A DNA stretch of 64,000 nucleotides, taken from JACTOJ01 sp032335695. GTDB taxonomy: Bacteria; Bacillota; Clostridia; Clostridiales; Clostridiaceae. The position numbers and the translations under genes were made by a program. The notes below the pieces were generated by a model. The model was not told the DNA's origin. It saw only the letters and a list, made by a program, of their open reading frames with translations, and made no database searches. The DNA is taken from positions 62,001 to 126,000 of the forward strand of contig NZ_JACTOJ010000012.1 in the NCBI RefSeq assembly GCF_032335695.1. The letters are read 5' to 3'. Below are positions 26,368-34,779 of this stretch, piece by piece. Position 1 is the stretch's first letter. Every line of letters begins with the position of its first letter.

Positions 26368-26412
26368 CAACCTAGAAATGTACTCTTTTTGCTGCATTTC
26401 TAGGTTGTTTTT
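26368..26412. terminator. Strong bidirectional terminator
   Basis: CAACCTAGAAATG (26368-26380) pairs perfectly over 13 bp with 26395-26407. It is followed by TTTTTATTT on the plus strand and preceded by an A-run that serves the convergent ArsR-type gene. Confidence 0.88.
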
Positions 26413-26432
26413 ATTTAGGTTCCATATCAAAG

Positions 26433-27335
26433 CTACTTATAAAAAAGTTTTAACGCAATATCCTGATTGTAGTTACCAAAGCCTTTTCCAAAGATAGTCA
26501 GCCCTCCTACATGTTCAGCATCTTCCAATACTCCGATTCTAAAAGTCCAAAGCTTAGAATTAATGTCTATATCATGAATAGTAACATCTGATATTTTTTT
26601 TCCATCAATAAAGGTTCCTGAGCTAGTAACTCTAATTACCTTTAGCATACCATATTGATTTATATTTATGCTCCACCAAGCTGGAGTATAAATGCCTTTT
26701 TCGCCGCCGAAATCCCCAGGACTGGTCCACTCTCCAAGCTTCACCTCATTAATAAAAAACGAAATATCTGAAGGCCAGGTTTCCTTATACCCCGGAGCTT
26801 CAGAACCTATTTCAAGAGATATTTCAAGCTCCTCTGGTGTCTCACTTGTCAGCATATAATTAGGAATTTTATATTCTACATACCCTTGAGTAAACCATAA
26901 TATCTTTGCATTTACTCTCTCTGGATCAAGAAAATATCTAGGATCATCAAAATATCCAATCTGTTTCTCAGTGGTAGCTAAGCCACAGGTAGGTGTGGCT
27001 TGAAAATCAGTATATTGACCTATGGGGACTATAAATTCATGAAATTTTCTTCCTTCTCCCTTAACATTAGGAAATTCAACTTCAATAGCATCCATTGATA
27101 AACTGCATATCTTTTGAACTCCGCCTTTGCTTCTAGTCCTTTCTGAGGATACGATGCCTGCTTTTTCAAGCTTATTTATGTGCATAGTAATTATAGCACT
27201 GCTCAGTTCTAATTCCTGAGCAATCTCTTTAACATTCATAGATTTAACAGATAAAAGCTGAATTATTTTTAACCTTACATCACTGGCAAGAGCCTCAAAT
27301 ACAGGAAGCCATTTTTCACTTGTGTCTATTCGCAT
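26433..27335 (-). CDS. ArsR-type winged-helix regulator with a large C-terminal sensor-like domain
   Basis: A 300-residue regulator. Residues 10-85 form an ArsR-type HTH (FEALASDVRLKIIQLL, MNVKEIAQEL, SAIITMHINKLEKAGIV). The remaining 215 residues are strand-rich and end with a jelly-roll-like segment (WSININQYGMLKVIRV, GGLTIFGKGFGNYNQDI), which looks more like a carbohydrate-binding sandwich than a metal sensor. GGGG lies 7 nt before ATG 27335. Being convergent with abfA, it probably controls sugar utilisation through ligand binding; this is inference from context and domain shape. Confidence 0.75.
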   Translation of the reverse strand: MRIDTSEKWLPVFEALASDVRLKIIQLLSVKSMNVKEIAQELELSSAIITMHINKLEKAGIVSSERTRSKGGVQKICSLSMDAIEVEFPNVKGEGRKFHEFIVPIGQYTDFQATPTCGLATTEKQIGYFDDPRYFLDPERVNAKILWFTQGYVEYKIPNYMLTSETPEELEISLEIGSEAPGYKETWPSDISFFINEVKLGEWTSPGDFGGEKGIYTPAWWSININQYGMLKVIRVTSSGTFIDGKKISDVTIHDIDINSKLWTFRIGVLEDAEHVGGLTIFGKGFGNYNQDIALKLFYK

Positions 27336-27878
27336 ATAGTTTCCCCTTTTCAATAACGCATTAGTAATTAATAAAATTATAAACTACTAAAAAAAAATTG
27401 TAAAGTTTTTAAAGGATAAATACATTAATATGCATCCTTACATATTAATATATTTATTAATAAAAATTAATGCTCTATAGTAAATAACGAAAAGCATTAA
27501 AAAATTAATTTTAATATTATATTTTCAAGGAATATTTTTTAAAATAGCATTTATATCCATAGTAAAATCGTAAAATTATCAAAATAATCTTTAAAAACCT
27601 ATTTTTTATTTAAATATATGGATTTTATGGTTACGTATGTTATAATTGTCAATATAATAGCGGTTAAGTTTATCTTGTTTACTATATTCTTATTTTTATG
27701 GCTGAATTTCATTATACAAATAGAAAACGTTTATTAATCAGAAATATTGAAGTCCTGCTAGTGGGCTATATTTTAAAAGAATATTGCTGCAACCTTACCA
27801 GATGAATGTAATCTTGCGTGATGATTTGGGTGGTACGAAATTTATTTTATTTCTTATTTAAAAGGAGAGATGTTATAA
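27336..27878. other. Long AT-rich intergenic region
   Basis: 543 bp without a supported gene. It contains a solo repeat end (GGCTATATTTTAAAAGAATA, 27765-27784) similar to the terminal repeats of the 6745 element. It also holds a GGGTGGTACG string (27828-27837) that recalls the T-box core, but without the rest of a T-box leader. The start-proximal AAAAGGAGAGATG ribosome binding site belongs to the methyltransferase. Confidence 0.5.
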
Positions 27879-28535
27879 ATGGTGAATTCAAAAGGTTGGG
27901 ACTGGGAAAAGGCAAATCAATCACCCTGGCTAAAACCCGCAGAATATAGTTATTTTTTTGCTAATAAGTGGCGAGAATTAGGATTTAAAAAAATTTTAGA
28001 TTTAGGTTCTGGCTTAGGAAGGCATTCTATATTTTTCGCAAAGCAGGGCTTTCAAGTATCAGCTATAGATATTTCCCAATATTCCGTAAGTTATTTAAAA
28101 GAGTGGGCTATAAATGAAAATTTATCTATTGATGTTACACTTGGAGATATGCTTCAGCTTCCTTATGCTGATAATTATTTTGATTGCTTATTTGCATACC
28201 ATTCTATTTCTCATACAGACTCAGAGGGCATGAAAAAAATTATAAGTGAAATTGAACGAGTTTTAAAACCAGGAGGAGAAATATTTACTTCTATGTGTTC
28301 TAAAGACTCTTGGGATTTTTGTAAATCTGGTTTCCCGAAATTAGATGAAAATACGGTAATAAACAAACAGATCGGACCAGAATGTAATGTACCTCACTTC
28401 TATGCTGATCGTGAAGATATCATCAATTTATTTCATAATTTTTATATAGAAAAAATATTTCATCTTGATTATTGTTATATAAATTCCCAAAAGCAGGACT
28501 CAAAATATTATTATATAAACGCCTATAAAAAATAA
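27879..28535 (+). CDS. Class I SAM-dependent methyltransferase
   Basis: A 218-residue methyltransferase. SAM-binding motif I is LDLGSGLGRHS (residues about 42-52), motif II has VSAIDIS, the acidic loop has GDMLQLP and motif IV reads YFDCLFAYHSISH. The ERVLKPGGE segment completes the Methyltransf_11-type core. The acceptor is unknown; similar small clostridial proteins act on diverse small molecules. AAAAGGAGAG precedes the ATG. Confidence 0.85.
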   Translation: MVNSKGWDWEKANQSPWLKPAEYSYFFANKWRELGFKKILDLGSGLGRHSIFFAKQGFQVSAIDISQYSVSYLKEWAINENLSIDVTLGDMLQLPYADNYFDCLFAYHSISHTDSEGMKKIISEIERVLKPGGEIFTSMCSKDSWDFCKSGFPKLDENTVINKQIGPECNVPHFYADREDIINLFHNFYIEKIFHLDYCYINSQKQDSKYYYINAYKK

Positions 28536-28623
28536 TCTAAACTTTATAGAATGTTAATATAAACCTGTGAAACTGCTATATTCGTATTAATAACAAAAAT
28601 GCGATTCTTTTGGAGGTTTTATC

Positions 28624-28959
28624 ATGGTTATATGGATAAATGGTGCCTTAAGAAAATCTGAAATATGCGTTGATCATTATACCTTAATGGCCTCAAAATA
28701 AACTCTGCTAAAAAGATTGAAAGGAAGAGGAGATGGAAGCAAATCTTGGCCAGCTAACCAAATAGATAGATGCTTAAAAGGTCTATCCGACGATACTTTT
28801 AAATATCATATTTACACGGACCATATGTCTATTGAAGCTGTAGTAGAGCAGATAGCTTCAATGTCTCACATTCAACTTACACCTGATAACACCAGTATTA
28901 TAAATAAAAAGCTGCGGCGTATAGTCACGCAATTGAAACATATAAGGCTTTTTTCATAA
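28624..28959 (+). pseudogene. Decayed TmrB-like P-loop ATPase (tunicamycin-resistance family)
   Basis: From ATG 28624 the frame reads MVIWINGA, the family opening, but the following GxGKT P-loop and about 100 residues are deleted in frame. The sequence jumps to DHYTLMASK and then a TAA at 28699-28701, where the family has a glutamate (SKE). The same frame then continues TLLKRLKGRGDGS...NQIDRCLKGLS to the normal end. An in-frame deletion plus a nonsense codon mean no active product. A shorter ORF could start at TTG 28717 but would lack any ATP site. Confidence 0.8.
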
Positions 28960-28978
28960 CATTTAAGGGGGAGTTAAT

Positions 28979-29419
28979 ACGGATACTGTTTTTAATATAA
29001 CAAATGAACATATAATGAAATGTACTGAACTCTATATAAGAGTATTCAATTCTAAGCCTTGGAATGATGAGTGGACACTAGAAACTGCTTATAAAAGATT
29101 AAGCGATATTTATATCTCTCCAAATTTTGAAGGAGTATTATATCTTGAAAATAACGAAATAAAAGGTGCAATTTTAGGTACATATGAGCAATTCTACAAT
29201 GGTATTCACTATAACTTGAGAGAACTGTTTATATCAAATGAGCTTCAGGGTCAAGGAATTGGGAGTAAACTTCTTAGGGAGTTAGAAGCCCATCTAAAGA
29301 AAATGGGAGTTACCACCATAATTTTATTTACTTCAAAAGGAAATAACACAAGTAAATTCTATTTAAAAAATAATTATTTAAATTTGGATAGCATGGCCAT
29401 GATAGGTAAAGATATATGA
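28979..29419 (+). CDS. GNAT-family N-acetyltransferase with an apparent ACG start
   Basis: A GNAT of about 146 residues if read from codon 28979. The acetyl-CoA loop is QGQGIGSKLL, followed by SKGNNTSKFYLKNNY. A strong GGGGGAG box ends 5 nt before an ACG codon that opens the frame (DTVFNITNEHIMKCTEL). The first ATG is 12 codons later at 29015 and has no ribosome binding site. Either translation starts at the non-canonical ACG, or an original ATG mutated to ACG and the gene is silenced or truncated. Confidence 0.7.
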   Translation, partial: TDTVFNITNEHIMKCTELYIRVFNSKPWNDEWTLETAYKRLSDIYISPNFEGVLYLENNEIKGAILGTYEQFYNGIHYNLRELFISNELQGQGIGSKLLRELEAHLKKMGVTTIILFTSKGNNTSKFYLKNNYLNLDSMAMIGKDI

Positions 29420-29519
29420 GTTTTTTATTTATTATCTATTTATAGACGCCTCAAAAATTAACGTGTGCATTGAAAAACAAATGCTTATGATAACAGCTAC
29501 CAAAGAAAGTTGGTGAAAT

Positions 29520-30266
29520 ATGAACTGTGTAAATATTTTAGGAATAGACTTTTCAAAGCTTACTCTAAAGGAAACTGTGAATTTAATTGATAACAAGATA
29601 TCTGACAGCAGCAATAAAACATTCCATATAATAACTGCAAATCCTGAAATAGCTGTTCAGATTCAGGAGGATGAAGAATTAAAAAAGATATCTCTAGACG
29701 CAGATTTAATTACTCCGGATGGTATAGGTATAGTTTTTGCCTCAAAATTAAAAGGTGAACCCGTACCTGAACGAGTAACTGGTTATGACTTGCTTCTTAA
29801 ATGTCTTGAAATTGGTAATGAAAAAAGCTGGTCTTTTTACATATTAGGTTCTCAGGAAGAGGTTAACCAAAAGGCTGAAGAATATATAAAAAGTAATCAT
29901 CCCAATGTAAAAATTGCTGGCAGACATAACGGATATTTCAACGAAAAAGAAGAAGCTTCTATTGTTAATGCTATAAAAAATTCATCTCCAGATATTTTAA
30001 TAGTAGCTTTAGGCTCCCCTATGGCAGATAAATGGATCTATAAATATAAGCATAAGCTTAATACAAAAGTGGTTTTTGGAGTAGGTGGAAGCCTAGATGT
30101 TATTACTGGAAAAGTGAAGACTACCCCTAAAATTTGGAAAAAGTTGAATTTAGAATGGCTGCATAGAAGAATAACTCAGCCTTCTAGAAAAGAAAGGCAA
30201 AAAAAGCTGAAGGTTTTCGCCTATAGAGCTTTTGCTGAAGCCATTACAAAAAAAAGTGTAAATTAA
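29520..30266 (+). CDS. tagA: WecG/TagA/CpsF-family glycosyltransferase
   Basis: A 248-residue GT26 glycosyltransferase, typically adding N-acetylmannosamine to undecaprenyl-linked GlcNAc in wall teichoic acid or a related surface polymer. Family signatures are TANPEIAVQIQ, the strand DADLITPDGIGIVFASKL, RVTGYDLL, and the late LGSPMADKWI and GVGGSLDVITGKVK. It is membrane-associated on the cytoplasmic face. The ribosome binding site is weak (GGTGAAAT). Nudix and GNAT genes follow closely; no other teichoic acid genes are present. Confidence 0.9.
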   Translation: MNCVNILGIDFSKLTLKETVNLIDNKISDSSNKTFHIITANPEIAVQIQEDEELKKISLDADLITPDGIGIVFASKLKGEPVPERVTGYDLLLKCLEIGNEKSWSFYILGSQEEVNQKAEEYIKSNHPNVKIAGRHNGYFNEKEEASIVNAIKNSSPDILIVALGSPMADKWIYKYKHKLNTKVVFGVGGSLDVITGKVKTTPKIWKKLNLEWLHRRITQPSRKERQKKLKVFAYRAFAEAITKKSVN

Positions 30267-30286
30267 GTGCGGAAAGGATGACAAGA

Positions 30287-30769
30287 ATGGTAATGCCTAC
30301 TCATATAGTAGCTGCTGCTGGTATAGTAAAAAATGTTAATGATGAAATTTTATTAGTTAAAACTTATTATGGTGGTTGGGTTTTTCCTGGTGGACAAGTA
30401 GAGATTGGTGAAAATATTCCTGATGCAGTTATCAGAGAAATAATGGAGGAAAGCGGTCTTGAGGTAACTGTAGAAAAACTCTTTGCTATTTCTTCTAATA
30501 CAGCTTCACATAAAGGCTATAATGGTGTAGAAACTGTGCCTACAAAGGTTATGTTGGATTTTATTTGTAATTATGTAGGTGGTAATTTGTGTACCTCTGA
30601 GGAAACTTCAGATTCTCGCTGGGTAAAAAAAGAGAAAGTACTAAACATGATTACAACTCCAGCCATAAGGCAAAGATTTCAAGCGTATCTTGATTATGAT
30701 GGAAGTGTACAATACCTGGAATATGTGACTCAGCCAGAGTTCATACTAAAGCTAAAGCGTAAAATTTAG
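30287..30769 (+). CDS. Nudix hydrolase
   Basis: A 160-residue Nudix protein with a perfect Nudix box GX5EX7REXXEEXG (from FPGGQVEIGE to REIMEESGL). Strands on both sides match the fold, so it hydrolyses a nucleoside diphosphate linked to some moiety. AAAGGATG is spaced for ATG 30287; an in-frame ATG at 30278 abuts the box and is less likely. It is 20 bp after tagA and 14 bp before a GNAT gene with the same AAAGGATGACA leader. Confidence 0.88.
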   Translation: MVMPTHIVAAAGIVKNVNDEILLVKTYYGGWVFPGGQVEIGENIPDAVIREIMEESGLEVTVEKLFAISSNTASHKGYNGVETVPTKVMLDFICNYVGGNLCTSEETSDSRWVKKEKVLNMITTPAIRQRFQAYLDYDGSVQYLEYVTQPEFILKLKRKI

Positions 30770-30783
30770 AAAGGATGACATAA

Positions 30784-31230
30784 ATGAAAATTATTGCGAA
30801 AAGCCCTTATTCAGAAGATGCACTTAAGTTAATGGAAGAACTATCACAAAGTCTGGAGGTTATAACAGGAGACAGCGGAAAAGCCTCCTTCAATCCAGAA
30901 GATGTTTGTGTCCCAAGATCATTATTTGTAATTGCCTATGACGAAGATGGAAAAGCCTTGGGCTGTGGAGGAATGCGTCCTATGGATGAAAATACAGTGG
31001 AAATAAAAAGAATGTTCGCTAAGGAAAAATCCAAGGGTATAGGTAGCAAAATTCTTGTATATCTTGAAACTGAAGCCAAGAAAATGGGTTACTCTTCCAT
31101 AAAGATTGAAACTAGATTGATAAACCGTAAAGCGGTTTCTTTCTATGAAAATAGGGGGTATTATCGAATATCTAACTACGGAAAATACGTGAACAACCCT
31201 AAAGCTGTATGCTTTGAAAAGACCTGCTAA
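30784..31230 (+). CDS. GNAT-family N-acetyltransferase
   Basis: A 148-residue GNAT with the acetyl-CoA loop KEKSKGIGSKIL and a C-terminal NRKAVSFYENRGYYRI segment. The central GCGGMRPMDENTVEIKRMF is typical of small-molecule acetyltransferases. It shares its leader sequence (AAAGGATGACA) with the Nudix gene just upstream, so the tagA-nudix-GNAT set reads as one operon. Confidence 0.85.
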   Translation: MKIIAKSPYSEDALKLMEELSQSLEVITGDSGKASFNPEDVCVPRSLFVIAYDEDGKALGCGGMRPMDENTVEIKRMFAKEKSKGIGSKILVYLETEAKKMGYSSIKIETRLINRKAVSFYENRGYYRISNYGKYVNNPKAVCFEKTC

Positions 31231-31289
31231 CTTGAAAGAACGACTAAAAGCTCTGGTAGATTTTCAGAAAAGATTCTTTGATTCAGAAA

Positions 31290-31330
31290 TTATAATGGCA
31301 TAAAGCTTTCTTCACTTCATGCCATTATGA
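31290..31330. terminator. Inverted repeat between convergent genes
   Basis: ATAATGGCAT and ATGCCATTAT form a perfect 10-bp stem with a loop of about 20 nt. No clear U-tract follows on either strand. Confidence 0.4.
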
Positions 31331-31335
31331 TAAAC

Positions 31336-32526
31336 TTATTTAACTAAATCCATCACATCTCTTCTCATGGTCTGAGGTACTTCTTTTGTAGTTTTACCTA
31401 GTCGAAGAAACATCTGAATAGTACCACCCTCTGAAGCGTACTCACTATGAATGCCTGTATACTGCTGTTTCATCTCAGGATATTCCTCCAATACCTGGCT
31501 GAGAGGCTGCATTACATAGCCTAATGCATGGGCCTGTAAAACAAATCTGCTATAGATCATACCACTCTCCACCTGCTGCTTCCTTGTATTATCCTTAGAT
31601 ATTATCAGGGCGTAAGTAGAGGTGTTTTCAGCCTCCATCTCAGTAGATTTTACATATGTATTAGCGGAAGCTTTTTCATCATTAAAAGAAGGAAATATGG
31701 TGACAAGCCCCTGCAATATATATTTCATAATTCCAGAGGTTCCTTGTCCCTCTACTGAATAACCATATCTATATTTATTTTTTTCAGCTTCGTTGGGACG
31801 AAAAACATTTGCAGATTCCACATTCATTCGATGAAGGCTGGATTCAATTTTAGCGCCTTCTATGGCGTAATTTTTTAGAATCGCTACATTTTTTTCATCT
31901 TGAAAAATGTTTATATCCATATTTTCATAGGTATTTACATCTTCAAGCTGTTTTATTTCTTCAGAATTCAATTTTGTTTTATCATAGGCAGATCTATTAG
32001 TATCTGGAAGGAACATAAAGTCATATAAGGGATTGTCTTTGGGCTGAGTTTTCGTAAGAGTTATTTTAGCCACAGGCTTCTTGTCCATGCTATTTTCAAG
32101 ATTATTTTCATCATAGTCCCCTTCTGGGAAAAGAACTATATCCGTTTTATACCCAAGCTTATCCCCTGCAATTCTTGCATATTCTAAAAAAGTCCCCTGA
32201 GTAATCATATCCTGCCTGGAAAATGGGTCTACCTCTTTTGTAAGCCTTTTGCTGTCCGAATATAAATAAAATACATTTTTATTTTCATCTAGTTTTATCT
32301 TCCAAGGCTGCATATTGTGTCCGTTTGCTGCTAAAAGACCATGAGCAGCTAGTTGAAGCCTTGGATCGTCAAGTTTTTTAAAATAACTTTTATTCCACGA
32401 TTCCAGATACCTTTGCTTAGAAAAAATACCACTTGCTAGTAGCAATATAATAAATATTAAGGCTATTAGTACTGCAATAGCTGCAAATATGGTTATGCCC
32501 AATTTTCTCACACTCCTGATTCTCAT
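31336..32526 (-). CDS. Membrane-anchored nitroreductase-like (Acg-type) protein
   Basis: A 396-residue protein with one N-terminal membrane segment (about residues 9-33). A nitroreductase-fold domain follows, recognisable from AAHGLLAANGHNMQPWKI (the FMN-contact region) and the late ISKDNTRKQQVESGMIYSRFVLQAHALGYVMQPLSQ. The layout matches the long, Acg-like duplicated nitroreductase group. The substrate is unknown. It is the second gene of a TetR-controlled unit, 15 bp after the regulator, so it is likely the regulator's target. Confidence 0.75.
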   Translation of the reverse strand: MRIRSVRKLGITIFAAIAVLIALIFIILLLASGIFSKQRYLESWNKSYFKKLDDPRLQLAAHGLLAANGHNMQPWKIKLDENKNVFYLYSDSKRLTKEVDPFSRQDMITQGTFLEYARIAGDKLGYKTDIVLFPEGDYDENNLENSMDKKPVAKITLTKTQPKDNPLYDFMFLPDTNRSAYDKTKLNSEEIKQLEDVNTYENMDINIFQDEKNVAILKNYAIEGAKIESSLHRMNVESANVFRPNEAEKNKYRYGYSVEGQGTSGIMKYILQGLVTIFPSFNDEKASANTYVKSTEMEAENTSTYALIISKDNTRKQQVESGMIYSRFVLQAHALGYVMQPLSQVLEEYPEMKQQYTGIHSEYASEGGTIQMFLRLGKTTKEVPQTMRRDVMDLVK

Positions 32527-32541
32527 ATTATCCTTCCTTTT

Positions 32542-33189
32542 CTAAATTTCTATTGATCTTACTAAAACATCAAAAGCTGCTTGTATAAGTTCCTCAGGTT
32601 TTCTTTTGTGATATTCCATAATATAATTTTTCTTCTTATTTACTGTATTAAATACCCCTATAACGCTTGCCCATAACACTATTGCTGTATTTACCACGTC
32701 TAAATCTTTTCTAATTTCCCCTTCTTTAATTCCCTTTTCTAATGCTGAAGTTAGGTAAGAAAAAAGTTTCTCTCCAAGCTCATAACACTCTTCCTTGGTC
32801 TTGTTAAGTTCCTCTCTTGAAAAATCCAGTTCTCCATTTTCATATTCCATGATAGCTTTAAAATAATCTGTATATTCCTTACTAAATCTATAAAGAGTCT
32901 TGCCGATCTGCCGTAAAGTATCTAAAGAATTAGCTGTTTTTTTATCTTCCATATCAGTCTTTAACATGCTAATTAAAATTTTGTAGCCCTTCACCATGAT
33001 TTCAAAATATATCTGTTCTTTGCTATTAAAATATACATATATTGTTCTTTTACTGAATTCAGCCTCTTTAGCTACATCATCCATAGTAGCTGCGTCATAT
33101 CCCTTTGTGAAAAATACTCTTTCCGCCGCCTGAATTATATCCGTTCTTCGGATTTCCTTTTCTTTTTCTTTTCGTTCATTTGCACCCAT
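32542..33189 (-). CDS. TetR-family transcriptional regulator
   Basis: A 215-residue TetR regulator. The N-terminal HTH is IIQAAERVFFTKGYDAATMDDVAKEAEFSKRTIYVYFNSKEQ, and the rest is an all-helical ligand domain. GGAGG lies 8 nt before ATG 33189; the frame is open to 33216. It is co-transcribed with the nitroreductase-like gene. Palindromes just upstream (33206-33238) are probable operators, implying autorepression. Confidence 0.88.
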   Translation of the reverse strand: MGANERKEKEKEIRRTDIIQAAERVFFTKGYDAATMDDVAKEAEFSKRTIYVYFNSKEQIYFEIMVKGYKILISMLKTDMEDKKTANSLDTLRQIGKTLYRFSKEYTDYFKAIMEYENGELDFSREELNKTKEECYELGEKLFSYLTSALEKGIKEGEIRKDLDVVNTAIVLWASVIGVFNTVNKKKNYIMEYHKRKPEELIQAAFDVLVRSIEI

Positions 33190-33205
33190 AGCTTCTTCCT
33201 CCAAA

Positions 33206-33238
33206 ACTAATAGCAATTCTTGTAAACTATTAGTTTAC
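33206..33238. promoter_or_regulatory. Overlapping inverted repeats, probable TetR operator
   Basis: GTAAACTA (33222-33229) and TAGTTTAC (33231-33238) form a perfect 17-bp palindrome. ACTAATAG (33206-33213) also pairs with CTATTAGT (33227-33234). Both lie between the TetR gene and its promoter region. Confidence 0.55.
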
Positions 33239-33336
33239 TTTATAACATTGTAGTGCAAATAATGGCTTAAGTAAATAGATATTAAGGATTTTTAACAAAG
33301 CAATTGATTTAGATTGTGTTATAAGGCGGTTTTAAG

Positions 33337-33918
33337 ATGAAAAAGATTAATATTGAACCTGAACGGATATTTTGTCCTCAGCCTATGTACGTAATAGGCA
33401 CATATAACGAGGACTATACCCCTAACTTTGGCGTAATAACCTGGATAGGCTTTAATTGGAATGGCAGTCCTCATATTATGCTTGGTGTAGGCGGTAAAAA
33501 AAGAACAAAAGAAAACATTCAGCGCTCAAAGGTTTTTTCTGCAAATCTAGTAAGTTCGGACATGCTTTGGCTGGCAGACTATTTTGGATGTACACATGGA
33601 GATGAGGGAATAAAAGATAAAGTAAAATATGAGTTTACAGATGGTAGTTCTCTTAAGGTTCCCATTTTAGCTAGCAGTAAATGGGTTGTCGAATGTGAAG
33701 TAGCCGAAACTGTTGAATTAAACGACAGTCATATATTTGTAAGCGAAATAAAAAACATCCAAATTGCAGAAGAGTTTAAGAATATGGACAAAGAGATGAT
33801 AGATTTATTAAAATTAGATCCTGTACTTTATGCTCCTTATAATTATTTTAGTTTAGGTAAAAAGCTTGGAAATTGTGGAGATTGGCAGAATCATTATGAG
33901 AAAAAATCTAGACCATAA
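33337..33918 (+). CDS. Flavin reductase family protein (flavoredoxin-like)
   Basis: A 193-residue FMN-binding split-barrel protein of the flavin reductase/flavoredoxin type. The N-terminal FCPQPMYVIGTYNEDYTPNFGVITW and the KRTKENIQRSKVFSANLVS segments are characteristic. It probably transfers electrons or reduces flavin. It is divergent from the TetR/nitroreductase unit, and the shared intergenic palindromes could place it under the same regulator. The ribosome binding site is weak (AAGGCGG). Confidence 0.82.
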   Translation: MKKINIEPERIFCPQPMYVIGTYNEDYTPNFGVITWIGFNWNGSPHIMLGVGGKKRTKENIQRSKVFSANLVSSDMLWLADYFGCTHGDEGIKDKVKYEFTDGSSLKVPILASSKWVVECEVAETVELNDSHIFVSEIKNIQIAEEFKNMDKEMIDLLKLDPVLYAPYNYFSLGKKLGNCGDWQNHYEKKSRP

Positions 33919-33961
33919 ATCAGGTCTCAAGAAGTTTGAAGAATATCACTTTATCTGCTAA

Positions 33962-34330
33962 TTAAAGGTGATATTCTCCTGTAACCTCTATTACGTTATT
34001 GTCAGGATCCCTTAGCTGAAAATAGTAATAAGTAGAATTAGCTTGTTTAATTTCTGTCATCTTACCTATATTAAGCTCACTTATTCTCTCATATTCTTCA
34101 TTCAAATCCTCAATCCAAAAGTTCATAACAAATTTATAATCCCCATCCCTGTAATTGTGCCCCTTAAGATATTTTTCATTCATCATAGAAATACATTTTC
34201 CTTCGAATATGAATTCAGCAAACTTGTCAGCTTTTTGTGTTGATGCCTTCATTTCTAATAGTTTCTCATAAAAATCTATAGATTTTTCAAAATTCTTAAC
34301 AATTAAATATATAGAGCCAAGATGAAGCAT
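33962..34330 (-). CDS. VOC/glyoxalase-fold protein
   Basis: A 122-residue single-module VOC protein. It has the two beta-alpha-beta-beta-beta halves: HLGSIYLIVKNFEKSIDFYEKLL at the start, and FVMNFWIEDLNEEYERI then YYYFQLRDPDNNVIEVTGEY at the end, with His and Glu as candidate metal ligands. Members include lyases, dioxygenases and antibiotic-binding proteins; the role here is unknown. GGAGG lies upstream of the ATG. The stop codon lies in a 12-bp inverted repeat (33943-33974). Confidence 0.8.
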   Translation of the reverse strand: MLHLGSIYLIVKNFEKSIDFYEKLLEMKASTQKADKFAEFIFEGKCISMMNEKYLKGHNYRDGDYKFVMNFWIEDLNEEYERISELNIGKMTEIKQANSTYYYFQLRDPDNNVIEVTGEYHL

Positions 34331-34469
34331 TTTTTATCTCCTCCCAATGAAGCTTTATTGGTTTTATTATACAACATAATGAAATAATTTACATCAAATC
34401 AACAATTTTCTTTGCACTTATTGTATAATATACTGTATTAATCACTTAAAATTATGGGGTGTGGATCAA

Positions 34470-34667
34470 ATGATTGAAGGTCTCATTTATTCTGTTTTTG
34501 GACAAGATGAAAAGGATCCTAAATTTAATTTTGCCTATGGACAATTTATGAATGTATTAGAAGCTACTGTTGAAGATTTGGCAAAGGGTTTTTTAACTAC
34601 AGGCGGGGAAAACAAGGATATTTCCTTTGGAAGAGTGCAGCAGCAAGTAGATAAAGAAATTGGTTAA
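34470..34667 (+). CDS. Small hypothetical protein
   Basis: A 65-residue acidic protein starting MIEGLIYSVFGQDEKD and ending VQQQVDKEIG. GGGGTG lies 8 nt before ATG 34470; a GTG at 34461 is in frame. It has no membrane span, signal or recognisable motif. It could be a small regulatory protein or a remnant. Codon use is like that of its neighbours. Confidence 0.45.
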   Translation: MIEGLIYSVFGQDEKDPKFNFAYGQFMNVLEATVEDLAKGFLTTGGENKDISFGRVQQQVDKEIG

Positions 34668-34779
34668 ATTATATGACAAAAATAACTTTGTTGAAACTAC
34701 CTGCTCTGCAAAACATACCCTTCCCTTTTAGCAAACATAAAAAAGCGAGCAAATATTATTCTTAAGAAGGTGTAATAAA

